This document shows, in pieces, positions 1 through 6,524 of a stretch of 20,667 nt of DNA. The first letter of the stretch is position 1. Every line of letters starts with the position of its first letter. The position numbers and the translations under genes are program-made. The notes under the pieces were generated by a model. The model searched no databases. It was given only the letters and a program-made list of their open reading frames with translations, and was not told the origin of the DNA. The stretch lies in assembly GCA_946477505.1 (NCBI GenBank), contig CAMKYP010000014.1:1-20667 (forward strand), in the 5' to 3' direction. Source of the stretch: an uncultured Dechloromonas sp. GTDB lineage: Bacteria; Pseudomonadota; Gammaproteobacteria; Burkholderiales; Rhodocyclaceae.

Positions 1-209
1 GCGAGTCGATTACCGACCTAGCCTTCGATCTTGGCTATTCGGAACTCAGCGCGTTTTCCCGCGCCTTCAAGCGCTGGACCGGCGTTAGCCCGCAGCAGTG
101 GCACCCGGCGGAAAGCCTGCGGTGCCGGACGCACCGTGTGTTGCCCCGGGGTAGCTCGCAAAGTCACCGTGTCGCAAACTGTCAGGAATGCGGGCGCAAC
201 CTATTTTAG
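1..209 (+). CDS. AraC-family transcriptional regulator, C-terminal end only (cut by window start)
   Basis: The reading frame is open from the first bases (codons in phase with position 3) to a TAG at 207-209. The first ~35 residues are the second helix-turn-helix of an AraC/XylS DNA-binding domain: 'ITDLAFDLGYSE' followed by 'AFSRAFKRWTGVSPQQW', the classical end of that domain. After it come about 30 Arg/Cys-rich residues that do not resemble the family, so the tail may be a natural extension or the result of a late frameshift. The ligand-binding half lies outside the window. It points toward the complete AraC gene on the opposite strand. What it regulates cannot be told from here. Confidence 0.85.
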   Translation, partial: ESITDLAFDLGYSELSAFSRAFKRWTGVSPQQWHPAESLRCRTHRVLPRGSSQSHRVANCQECGRNLF

Positions 210-447
210 GATGCCTAATCGGAAAGCGACGCAGCAATCAGGCACGAAGGCGCTCACTTCGGCCATGCATATAGTGGTCCGGGGACCTCGGTTCGGCCTA
301 TTTCATTCTCGACAACGGCGACGTGACGATACGTGAGTTTATCGACCGCCTGCTCATATATCTGCCGTTCAGTTACCAAAGGCGTTCAGACCTGCGCCTC
401 TACAGCGAAATTCGCGACTGCTCGACATGCACTGCCGACAAGTTTGC
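210..447. other. Intergenic stretch without a recognisable gene
   Basis: This space lies between two convergent AraC-type genes. The only open frame of note on the plus strand (roughly 259-538, first ATG at 323) runs antisense into the 3' end of the next AraC gene and matches nothing I recognise. Its middle part ('AYFILDNGDVTIREF') reads like protein, so it could be a remnant of a lost gene. No terminator with a T-run was seen. Confidence 0.4.
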
Positions 448-1467
448 TTACACGGAACTCTCACGCCTACGCAGGTTTTTCGGGGAGGTCCCGAACCAGC
501 GCCGGCACGCGCGGGTCAGCGAGGTCTGGCTGCTATAGCCCAAACACTCTGCAATACGCTGTGTAGACAGGGTCACGACTGAAAGTAGTTCTTTTGCTCG
601 TTGCTGCCGGACCGTATCGATGATGTCCTCGAAGCAGGTGCCCTGTTCGGCCAGGCGGCGCTGCAAGGTTGCGCCAGAAATAGCCAACTGTTGGGCGATA
701 AGTGGCAGGCTGCAGTTGCTGGTGCCAAGTTGGCACTGGATCAGGTCTTTGACCTGAAGAGAGATATCCAGCGGGTGACGACGCAGCACGGTGCGAATAT
801 AGCGTTCGCCAGCAACGCGCAACCCGGTGTTGACTCCCGCGAGGCGAATATCAAGCAACTCCGCTGGAAAACCCAGCCAACAACCCTCTGCGCCGAAGTT
901 CACCGCGCATCGGTACGCCTCGGCATAGCGTTCGGGAGGTAAGTAAGGATTGAAATCGAAATGAACCTGCCAGTCGTGGCCCGGATGTTGGGTGAGCGTT
1001 CGCAGGATACCCACCGTGTTCATGAACATGTGCTCGATAATCTGGCGGCGGTCTTCGATCGACAGCGACAGATCGTGGCCGTGTTGCAGACGCACCATGT
1101 CACCCTCGCGCGTCAGGCGCGAACGCGTGGCCGTCGCGTGATAGGTGTAGTGGCGCAGGATGTCCTCGAGCGCCTCGCCCACGGTTTCGGCATTCTGGGC
1201 AATGAGGGCGATGGCACCGAGCACGGTTATGTCCTGATAGGTGGCCAGGCGTTGGCCGAAGTCCGGAAGATCGAGTGTTTCCGCACCGAGCCGCATCAGC
1301 TTGGCAAAGGCGGCCACCGGCATGGTCGCTTCCGGGTCATCCAGACAGGCAGGGGAAATGCCTGCGTCGCACACCAATGCAAACGCATCTCCACCATGTG
1401 CGGAAACCAGTTCGACCAGACCGGTAAGGACGCGTGCACGAACGAGGCCGGGCGAGAAAAACATCAT
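448..1467 (-). CDS. AraC-family transcriptional regulator with arabinose-binding-type N-terminal domain
   Basis: The 339-residue protein has the usual length and layout of the AraC subfamily with a ~190-residue N-terminal effector/dimerisation domain (Arabinose_bd type, OruR/ArgR-like style). The C-terminal AraC HTH spans about residues 250-335. The first helix pair is around 'LPLIAQQLAISGATLQRRL', and the second is 'RIAECLGYSSQTSLTRA' followed by 'RRWFGTSPKNLRRR'. Two consecutive ATG codons (1462-1467) could serve as start, and no strong Shine-Dalgarno is visible before them. The gene is divergent from the cytochrome c/ThDP/PQQ cluster with a 103-bp shared promoter region that contains an 11-bp direct repeat spaced by 21 bp. 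It is therefore probably the activator of that cluster. The inducer is unknown; an alcohol or its oxidation product is a guess from context. Confidence 0.93.
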   Translation of the reverse strand: MMFFSPGLVRARVLTGLVELVSAHGGDAFALVCDAGISPACLDDPEATMPVAAFAKLMRLGAETLDLPDFGQRLATYQDITVLGAIALIAQNAETVGEALEDILRHYTYHATATRSRLTREGDMVRLQHGHDLSLSIEDRRQIIEHMFMNTVGILRTLTQHPGHDWQVHFDFNPYLPPERYAEAYRCAVNFGAEGCWLGFPAELLDIRLAGVNTGLRVAGERYIRTVLRRHPLDISLQVKDLIQCQLGTSNCSLPLIAQQLAISGATLQRRLAEQGTCFEDIIDTVRQQRAKELLSVVTLSTQRIAECLGYSSQTSLTRACRRWFGTSPKNLRRRESSV

Positions 1468-1475
1468 GATGATGT

Positions 1476-1507
1476 GAAAAGTAAACTTTTTGACGCGAAA
1501 TGTAAAT
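1476..1507. promoter_or_regulatory. Candidate AraC operator: two direct repeats 21 bp apart
   Basis: GAAAAGTAAAC (1476-1486) and GAAATGTAAAT (1497-1507) agree at 9 of 11 positions and are exactly 21 bp apart, two helical turns. This is the usual geometry of tandem half-sites bound by AraC-family activators. They lie between the divergent AraC gene and the cytochrome c gene. A TTGACG hexamer (1490-1495) sits between them, but no convincing -10 follows at the right distance, as is common for activator-dependent promoters. Confidence 0.45.
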
Positions 1508-1570
1508 GGAGCATCCCCGACGACATCCTAGACTGCGTAACCCAACATTATCTATTGCTACGGAGAACGC

Positions 1571-1930
1571 ATGCGTTACTCGATGATAGCCACGCTGCTC
1601 GCACTCCTCATTGCCGCGCCGGTTCGGGCCGAGGTCGCCTATGGCCCCGACTCGGTGGAAAAGGGCAAGAGCCTGTTTCTGAACAACTGCACGCAGTGCC
1701 ACGGTAACGATGGCAAGTCGCAAGTCGACGTCATCTCCGACGCTACTGACCTGACCGAACCGCTGCTCTACCGCAACGGTACGACGGACAAGGACATCGA
1801 ATCCAGCATCCGTGATGGCCGCAACGGTGTCATGCCCGCCTGGGGCACGGTACTCGCCGGAGCCGACGACATCGCCCACCTGCGCAATTTCATTAAAAGC
1901 CTGTGGCCCGCCGACAAGCGGCCGAAATAA
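1571..1930 (+). CDS. Small periplasmic class I cytochrome c
   Basis: The 119-residue protein has a Sec signal peptide (hydrophobic core about residues 5-17, cleavage likely after 'PVRA', residue 20). One haem-binding motif, CTQCH, lies at residues 40-44. The 'GVMPAWG' segment supplies the likely axial Met88. This is the standard single-haem c-type fold. A GGAG (1563-1566) precedes the ATG at good spacing. It is the first gene of the cluster, 21 nt ahead of the ThDP enzyme. The adjacent glucose-dehydrogenase-type quinoprotein carries no haem motif, so this cytochrome is the obvious electron acceptor for it, feeding the respiratory chain. That partnership is inferred from position. Confidence 0.93.
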   Translation: MRYSMIATLLALLIAAPVRAEVAYGPDSVEKGKSLFLNNCTQCHGNDGKSQVDVISDATDLTEPLLYRNGTTDKDIESSIRDGRNGVMPAWGTVLAGADDIAHLRNFIKSLWPADKRPK

Positions 1931-1940
1931 CCCCATTCCC

Positions 1941-1945
1941 GGAGG
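1941..1945 (+). promoter_or_regulatory. Ribosome binding site fixing the start of the ThDP enzyme
   Basis: GGAGG at 1941-1945 touches an ATG at 1946 directly, which is too close to be used. The in-frame ATG at 1952 lies 6 nt downstream, the normal spacing. The start at 1952 is therefore preferred, which removes two residues from the longest open frame. Confidence 0.8.
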
Positions 1946-1951
1946 ATGCAC

Positions 1952-3946
1952 ATGAACCAAGACAAGACTACGCCCGACACCGCAGCCGATGATCGCGAAC
2001 CCATCGTCGCCCGCCGCGACTTCCTGCGCCTGGCTGGCGCCGGCCTCGGTTCTGCCGCAACCGCCGGTTTCGCCGGTAGCGCCCTGGCCGCCAATGCCGC
2101 AGGCAGTCCCGAAGCGAATACCATTCCTTCGATCCGCCTAGCTGATGCCTTCAAGGCTTCACTCACCGAAGCGCCGGCGGAGAGCAAGTTCGACGGTCCA
2201 GGCATGACCGGCGCCGAAGTATTCGCCGAGTTGTGCAAGAAGGAAGATCTCGCCGCGATGTTCTGCGCGCCGGGCAACTACACGGTGATCAATGCCATCG
2301 CCGCCGCCGGCATTCCCACCTACGGCGGGCGCAGCGAGGGTTCGATGTGCGCCATGGCCGACGGCTTCTCGCGTGCCACGGGCGAAGTCGTCGCCACCTC
2401 AGGCACCGAAGGCCCCGGCTTCACGCACATGATCATGAACATCGCCGCGGCCAATGCCGCGCGCACGCCCCTGCTGGTGCTGGCCTCGAACATGACTCTG
2501 GCGGGCGAGGACCGTGAGGCCTTCATCCAGCACGCAATGCAGCAACCCACCACCGAGGGGCTCAAGAAGTACGGCAAACGCCTAATCGACCCGAGCCGCG
2601 TGCACGAGTACGGCACCGTGGCGTTTCGCCAACTCAAGTCCGGTGTGCCCGGCCCGGTGCACCTGGACTTTCCCACCGAAGTCAGCCGTGCCCGCTTCAA
2701 GACGCCCAGCGAACTGAAGGATTTCTACACCAAGGACAAGTACCGTAGCGAATCGCGCGCCTGGCCTGCGCCGAAGGACATGGACGCGGTCGTCGCGATG
2801 CTGGACAAGGCCCAGCGCCCGCTGCTCATTGCTGGCCAGGGAGTGTTCCAGCGCCGGTGCTGGGAGGCCCTGCGCAAGACGGCCGAAAAAGCCGACCTGG
2901 GCGTGGTCACCTCCGGCCCGACGCGCGGCTGTTTCCCCGACGACCATAAGCTCTCGCTGGGCGCCGCACCCGATGCACTGCTCTCGGCCGATCTGGTCGT
3001 CTTCATAGGCCAGTACTGCATGCCCAGCCCGAACGAGTACAAGCTGAAACCCGGCATCAAGACCGTGCGGGTGCATCCGGCGCAGGAAGACCTCGGGCGC
3101 AACTGGCCGCTCGATCTCGGCCTCGTCGCCGATGAGGCGAATTTCCTGAACGAACTGGCGGAGCGCCTACCGCGCCGCCGGCGCGATGCCTGGGTGAGCG
3201 AAATCGTCAAGGCGCAGAACACCTTCAAGGAACAGAACGAAGTGCTCTACAAGCAGGGCCTGGACAACAGCCAGCGCAGCGGCCTGCTGCACCCGGCCTG
3301 CATTGCGCGCGACACCCAGCGCTTCATCGACACCCATCCGGAAGGCAAGGGCGCGATCTGCACGGGCTTTGGCGGCTGGACCTCGGGCCTCTTCGCCAGC
3401 AAGTTCCTGCGCGCCTACCGCCCCGGGCAGACTATCGTGCCCCCCTACCAGTACGGTGCCATCGGCCCCGACATGGCGATGATGATGGGCGTATCGGCGG
3501 CAGTACAGCGCGGCATCGGTCCGCAGAAGGCGTACCAGGGCACGCCGACCATCTGCGTGACCTCGGATGCCGGAGCCGCCTACAGCCTGTTCGAACTCGA
3601 CACGGCGCTCAAGTACGGCCTGCCAACCATCACCGTCGTCTATAACAACAACGCCTGGGGCGTCTGGCCGAACGCTTTGCGCTCGGCGCGTTCGATGCAC
3701 ATGTACCTGTTTCAGGAAAACCTGCGCTATGACCAGATGGCACAGGCACTCGGAGCCCACGGCGCCTATGTGCGCACGCCTGAAGAGTTTCGTCAGGCGC
3801 TCGCGGTTGCCTACAAGTTGGCACGCGACAGCAAGATGTCCTCGCTGATCAACTGCCAGGGCACCAAGGACTTCACCGCGAGCAAGGAGTATCCGCCGGG
3901 CATCTCGCTGCCGGTGGAACCGGGCTGCGGCGCGGTCGCCCACTGA
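1952..3946 (+). CDS. Thiamine-diphosphate-dependent enzyme (acetolactate synthase/benzoylformate decarboxylase superfamily) with twin-arginine export signal
   Basis: The 664-residue protein begins with a Tat signal: the twin Arg at 21-22 sits in 'ARRDFLRLAG', followed by a mildly hydrophobic Gly/Ala-rich stretch ending in 'SALAA' near residue 47. The mature part has the three-domain layout of pyruvate-oxidase-like ThDP enzymes. In the N-terminal PYR domain the catalytic Glu is about residue 129 in 'GGRSEGSMCAMADGF'. A central domain follows. In the C-terminal PP domain, 'SDAG' (Asp539) and 'VVYNNNAWG' (Asn565-567) form the GDG-N25-NN cofactor motif, with the usual GDG changed to SDAG. Such enzymes decarboxylate 2-oxo acids or cleave/ligate alpha-dicarbonyls and acyloins. 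Tat export with bound ThDP would place it in the periplasm beside the PQQ enzymes, which is unusual. No small regulatory subunit gene is adjacent, arguing against biosynthetic acetolactate synthase. The substrate is unknown. Confidence 0.88.
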   Translation: MNQDKTTPDTAADDREPIVARRDFLRLAGAGLGSAATAGFAGSALAANAAGSPEANTIPSIRLADAFKASLTEAPAESKFDGPGMTGAEVFAELCKKEDLAAMFCAPGNYTVINAIAAAGIPTYGGRSEGSMCAMADGFSRATGEVVATSGTEGPGFTHMIMNIAAANAARTPLLVLASNMTLAGEDREAFIQHAMQQPTTEGLKKYGKRLIDPSRVHEYGTVAFRQLKSGVPGPVHLDFPTEVSRARFKTPSELKDFYTKDKYRSESRAWPAPKDMDAVVAMLDKAQRPLLIAGQGVFQRRCWEALRKTAEKADLGVVTSGPTRGCFPDDHKLSLGAAPDALLSADLVVFIGQYCMPSPNEYKLKPGIKTVRVHPAQEDLGRNWPLDLGLVADEANFLNELAERLPRRRRDAWVSEIVKAQNTFKEQNEVLYKQGLDNSQRSGLLHPACIARDTQRFIDTHPEGKGAICTGFGGWTSGLFASKFLRAYRPGQTIVPPYQYGAIGPDMAMMMGVSAAVQRGIGPQKAYQGTPTICVTSDAGAAYSLFELDTALKYGLPTITVVYNNNAWGVWPNALRSARSMHMYLFQENLRYDQMAQALGAHGAYVRTPEEFRQALAVAYKLARDSKMSSLINCQGTKDFTASKEYPPGISLPVEPGCGAVAH

Positions 3947-4431
3947 TGGTCATGGCGGACTCCGACGAACTTCAGGCTGTCATCGACGACTTCGTGGCCC
4001 GCGGTACGTTTCGCGCCGAAGGGCCACAAGTCGGTACTGGCGGAACCGCCATCTGGCGCGTGCACTGGTTCGGCGGCCATGTGCTGACCTTGCGCGTCGG
4101 CCGGCGCGGCATCGCCGTCGCCCCGGTACTGCCGCCGCTCAGTTCGCGATCGACGCTTTACCGCGAGCTGCGCGCCTGGCTGCTCGCCCAGCAGTCGGCC
4201 GATCAGCCCGCCCATCGGCGGCTCGACCCCGCCGTCTATCGCCTGAGCGTGAACAACTCGGCAGGCGACATCCGAGTGTGCCTGAAATCGGACGCCGCTC
4301 CGGCTGACGTGCTGTGTCGTGCGGTGCAGCTCATCCACGCGCTGTATCTCGACTTCCTGAATGGCCCCGGCCGCCTGGATTGGGTCATCGAGGCCTTCGG
4401 CCTGGATCCGGACAACCCGCGCCTACGTTGA
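3946..4431 (+). CDS. Hypothetical cytoplasmic protein coupled to the ThDP enzyme
   Basis: I do not recognise this 161-residue protein. It has no signal peptide, membrane segment or haem motif, and looks like a soluble alpha/beta protein. The middle is Arg/Pro-rich ('VGRRGIAVAPVLPPLSSRS') and the C-terminal third predicts helical ('CRAVQLIHALYLDFLNG'). Its ATG overlaps the TGA of the ThDP gene (TGATG at 3944-3948), and a second in-frame ATG lies at 3952, so translation is coupled. It is followed after 20 nt by the PQQ dehydrogenase. Being cytoplasmic within a run of exported proteins, it could be a dedicated maturation or Tat-proofreading chaperone for the ThDP enzyme. That is inference from position only. 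Confidence 0.75.
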   Translation: MVMADSDELQAVIDDFVARGTFRAEGPQVGTGGTAIWRVHWFGGHVLTLRVGRRGIAVAPVLPPLSSRSTLYRELRAWLLAQQSADQPAHRRLDPAVYRLSVNNSAGDIRVCLKSDAAPADVLCRAVQLIHALYLDFLNGPGRLDWVIEAFGLDPDNPRLR

Positions 4432-4451
4432 ACATGTTCTGAAGGAAAACC

Positions 4452-6353
4452 ATGATACGTCTCGGACGTTTTGCTGTACCCCTGCTCTCGGCCTGCTTGT
4501 CCAGCCATCTAGCGCTCGGAGCCGCGCCCGAACCGGTCGGCGATCCGCTGGGCCAGCATTACACCCCGCTGAACCAGATCACGCCGGCCAACGTCGCACG
4601 ACTCAAGCCGGCCTGGATCTACCGGACCGGCGATACCGCCAAGGAAGCGGTGGCGGACCAGAAGAAAACTGCCGGGCAGGCCACGCCTATCTTGCTGCCA
4701 GCGGATGCGGGTGGGGCGCTGGTCACCTGCACCCCCTTCAGCCGGGTCATTGCCCTCGATCCGGGGACCGGGCATCCGCGCTGGGAATACGATCCGCAGG
4801 TTTTGCGCGACGGCAAACGAGGTTACCGCTGCCGCGGCGTGGCCTATGTCGCCGCCCGCGACACTCAGGCGCCTAGTTGCGCCCATCGCGTCATCATCGG
4901 CACGCACGACCGCCGTGTCGTTGCGCTCGACGCCAGGAACGGCAAGCCCTGTGCCGGATTCGGCAAGGGCGGCAGCGTCGATTTGCCGGATCGCGGCAAG
5001 CACGCACCCGGCGATGTGTCCAGCCCGGCGGCACCCGCCGTGGGCAATGGGGTCATCGTCATCGGCTCGGGGATTCTGGATTTCGAAAAAGTCCAAGCTC
5101 CACGCGGCACGGTATATGCGCTCGATGCCGAAACCGGCGCCCTGCGCTGGCAATTCGACCCAATCGAAGGCATTCGCGAATACGGCGCCGCCAATGTCTG
5201 GGCAGGCATCTCGGTCGATGTCGAACGCGACCTGATTTTCCTCTCCACCAGCTCACCCTCGCCGGACTATATCGGCACGGCGCGTACGCGCGATGGCGAC
5301 GCCAACTCCATCGTTGCGCTGCGGATGAGCACCGGCAAGAAGGTTTGGTCCTTTGCCACCACGCATCACGATTTGTGGGACTACGACCTCCCGGCCCAGG
5401 CAACCCTGTTCGACTGGCCGGCGCCCAACGGCAGCAAGGTGCCGGCGCTGGCGCAGGTGACCAAGCAGGGGCTGACCTTCATTCTGGATCGACGCACCGG
5501 CAAACCACTCTTTAGCGTCGAGGAGCGACCGGTCGCCCAAAGCACCATCCCGGGCGAAAAATCCTCGCCGACCCAGCCTTTCCCGGTCAAACCCCCGCCT
5601 CTGGTCAACGCCAAGCTCACTCCGGACGATGCCTGGGGTCTGACCTTCTGGGATCGCGGCAAATGTCGTGAAAAGATCGCCGCGCTTGAAAATCACGGCT
5701 TGTTCACACCGCCTTCCGAAAAACCCTTCCTGATGCTGCCGGGCAGCCTGGGCGGCGCTAACTGGGGCGGCGGCGCCTATCTGCCGTCGGAGAACCTGTT
5801 GGTGGTCAACGTCAACACGGCCGGGTTCTACGGCCAACTGCTCAAGACCGATGCCATGGCCAAGGCTGATGGTGATCACGTCCAAGTCGGCAACGCATTC
5901 TTCGTGTCCATGAAGGGCACCCCCTACACGATAAAGATGGATGTGCTCAAATCGCCACTCGGCATGCCCTGCACGCAACCGCCCTGGGGCAAGCTGGTCG
6001 CCATCGACCTGGCCAAGGGCGACATCCGCTGGGAGGCACCGCTCGGTTCGATCCACGAACTGGGGCCGGTCAAGTTACCCTGGCGCATCAATCTGGGCAC
6101 GCCCAGTCTCGGCGGAGGCCTGATGACCGCCAGCGGCCTGCTGTTCATTAGCGCCACCATGGATCGCGTCCTGCGTGCCTTTGACGCCAGAACTGGGAAG
6201 GAGGTCTGGAGCTACGAGTTGCCCGTTGATGCCGCCGCCACGCCGATGAGTTACAGCCATCAGGGCAAGCAGTACATTGTCATCAACGCCGGCGGCCACA
6301 ACATGTTCAGCCGGCCACTGGGTGACTATTTCTACGCCTTCGCCCTACCCTGA
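4452..6353 (+). CDS. Soluble PQQ-dependent dehydrogenase, glucose-dehydrogenase (Gcd) type
   Basis: The 633-residue protein has a Sec signal peptide (cleavage near residues 22-25, 'LALGAA') and then an eight-bladed quinoprotein propeller. 'YTPLNQITPANVARLKPAW' opens the domain as in Gcd. 'TTHHDLWDYDLPAQ' (His305-Asp310) carries the catalytic Asp region, and 'TKQGLTFILDRRTG' supplies the Lys (about 338) that contacts PQQ in this family. Tryptophan-docking-type repeats such as 'VIALDPGTGHPRWEY', 'VYALDAETGALRWQF' and 'LRAFDARTGKEVWSY' recur. Unlike Gcd it lacks the N-terminal five-helix membrane anchor. It has no CXXCH haem motif and no vicinal Cys pair. It should oxidise a sugar, polyol or other alcohol in the periplasm and pass electrons to a separate acceptor, probably the cytochrome at the head of the cluster. 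AAGGA at 4442-4446 is its ribosome site. Confidence 0.93.
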   Translation: MIRLGRFAVPLLSACLSSHLALGAAPEPVGDPLGQHYTPLNQITPANVARLKPAWIYRTGDTAKEAVADQKKTAGQATPILLPADAGGALVTCTPFSRVIALDPGTGHPRWEYDPQVLRDGKRGYRCRGVAYVAARDTQAPSCAHRVIIGTHDRRVVALDARNGKPCAGFGKGGSVDLPDRGKHAPGDVSSPAAPAVGNGVIVIGSGILDFEKVQAPRGTVYALDAETGALRWQFDPIEGIREYGAANVWAGISVDVERDLIFLSTSSPSPDYIGTARTRDGDANSIVALRMSTGKKVWSFATTHHDLWDYDLPAQATLFDWPAPNGSKVPALAQVTKQGLTFILDRRTGKPLFSVEERPVAQSTIPGEKSSPTQPFPVKPPPLVNAKLTPDDAWGLTFWDRGKCREKIAALENHGLFTPPSEKPFLMLPGSLGGANWGGGAYLPSENLLVVNVNTAGFYGQLLKTDAMAKADGDHVQVGNAFFVSMKGTPYTIKMDVLKSPLGMPCTQPPWGKLVAIDLAKGDIRWEAPLGSIHELGPVKLPWRINLGTPSLGGGLMTASGLLFISATMDRVLRAFDARTGKEVWSYELPVDAAATPMSYSHQGKQYIVINAGGHNMFSRPLGDYFYAFALP

Positions 6354-6372
6354 ACCAAGAGATGCGTGATGC

Positions 6373-6408
6373 CCGGGGCGGCCGATTCGGGTGAATCGGC
6401 CGCCCCGG
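6373..6408. terminator. Perfect 16-bp hairpin, terminator-like but without T-run
   Basis: CCGGGGCGGCCGATTC (6373-6388) and GAATCGGCCGCCCCGG (6393-6408) are exact reverse complements around a GGGT loop, starting 20 nt after the stop codon of the first PQQ dehydrogenase. The stem is very GC-rich. No T-run follows on the plus strand, so it is not a standard intrinsic terminator. It may slow polymerase, protect the upstream mRNA from 3' exonucleases, or cause partial termination before the second dehydrogenase. Confidence 0.6.
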
Positions 6409-6513
6409 CGTCACAAGTTAGCGAAGGCCTAGTCCGGAGAAGTCTGTGACATTTTCGTCCGGAGAGATGGACGAGAAGACGCAGTTCATCGCCGACTATC
6501 TTCACCTCATCAG

Positions 6514-6519
6514 AAGGAG
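6514..6519 (+). promoter_or_regulatory. Strong ribosome binding site of the quinohaemoprotein gene
   Basis: AAGGAG lies 5 nt before the ATG at 6525, a near-perfect Shine-Dalgarno. It supports this start, which also yields a clean signal peptide. Confidence 0.8.
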
Positions 6520-6524
6520 ACAAA

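Larger units (their letters stand above)
6354..6524 (+). other. Intergenic leader between the two PQQ dehydrogenases
   Basis: The 171-nt gap is the largest in the cluster. It holds the long perfect hairpin listed separately, two imperfect copies of GTCCGGAGA (around 6432 and 6455), and the strong ribosome site of the next gene. No open frame here looks coding. It may let the second dehydrogenase be expressed at a different level from the first. Confidence 0.5.

Noticed and set aside
1952..3946. Biosynthetic acetolactate synthase (IlvB/IlvI)
   Set aside because: There is a Tat leader, no regulatory subunit gene nearby, an altered GDG motif, and a context of periplasmic oxidoreductases.
6373..6408. 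Standard Rho-independent terminator
   Set aside because: The stem is perfect but no T-run follows on the plus strand; kept only as a terminator-like hairpin.
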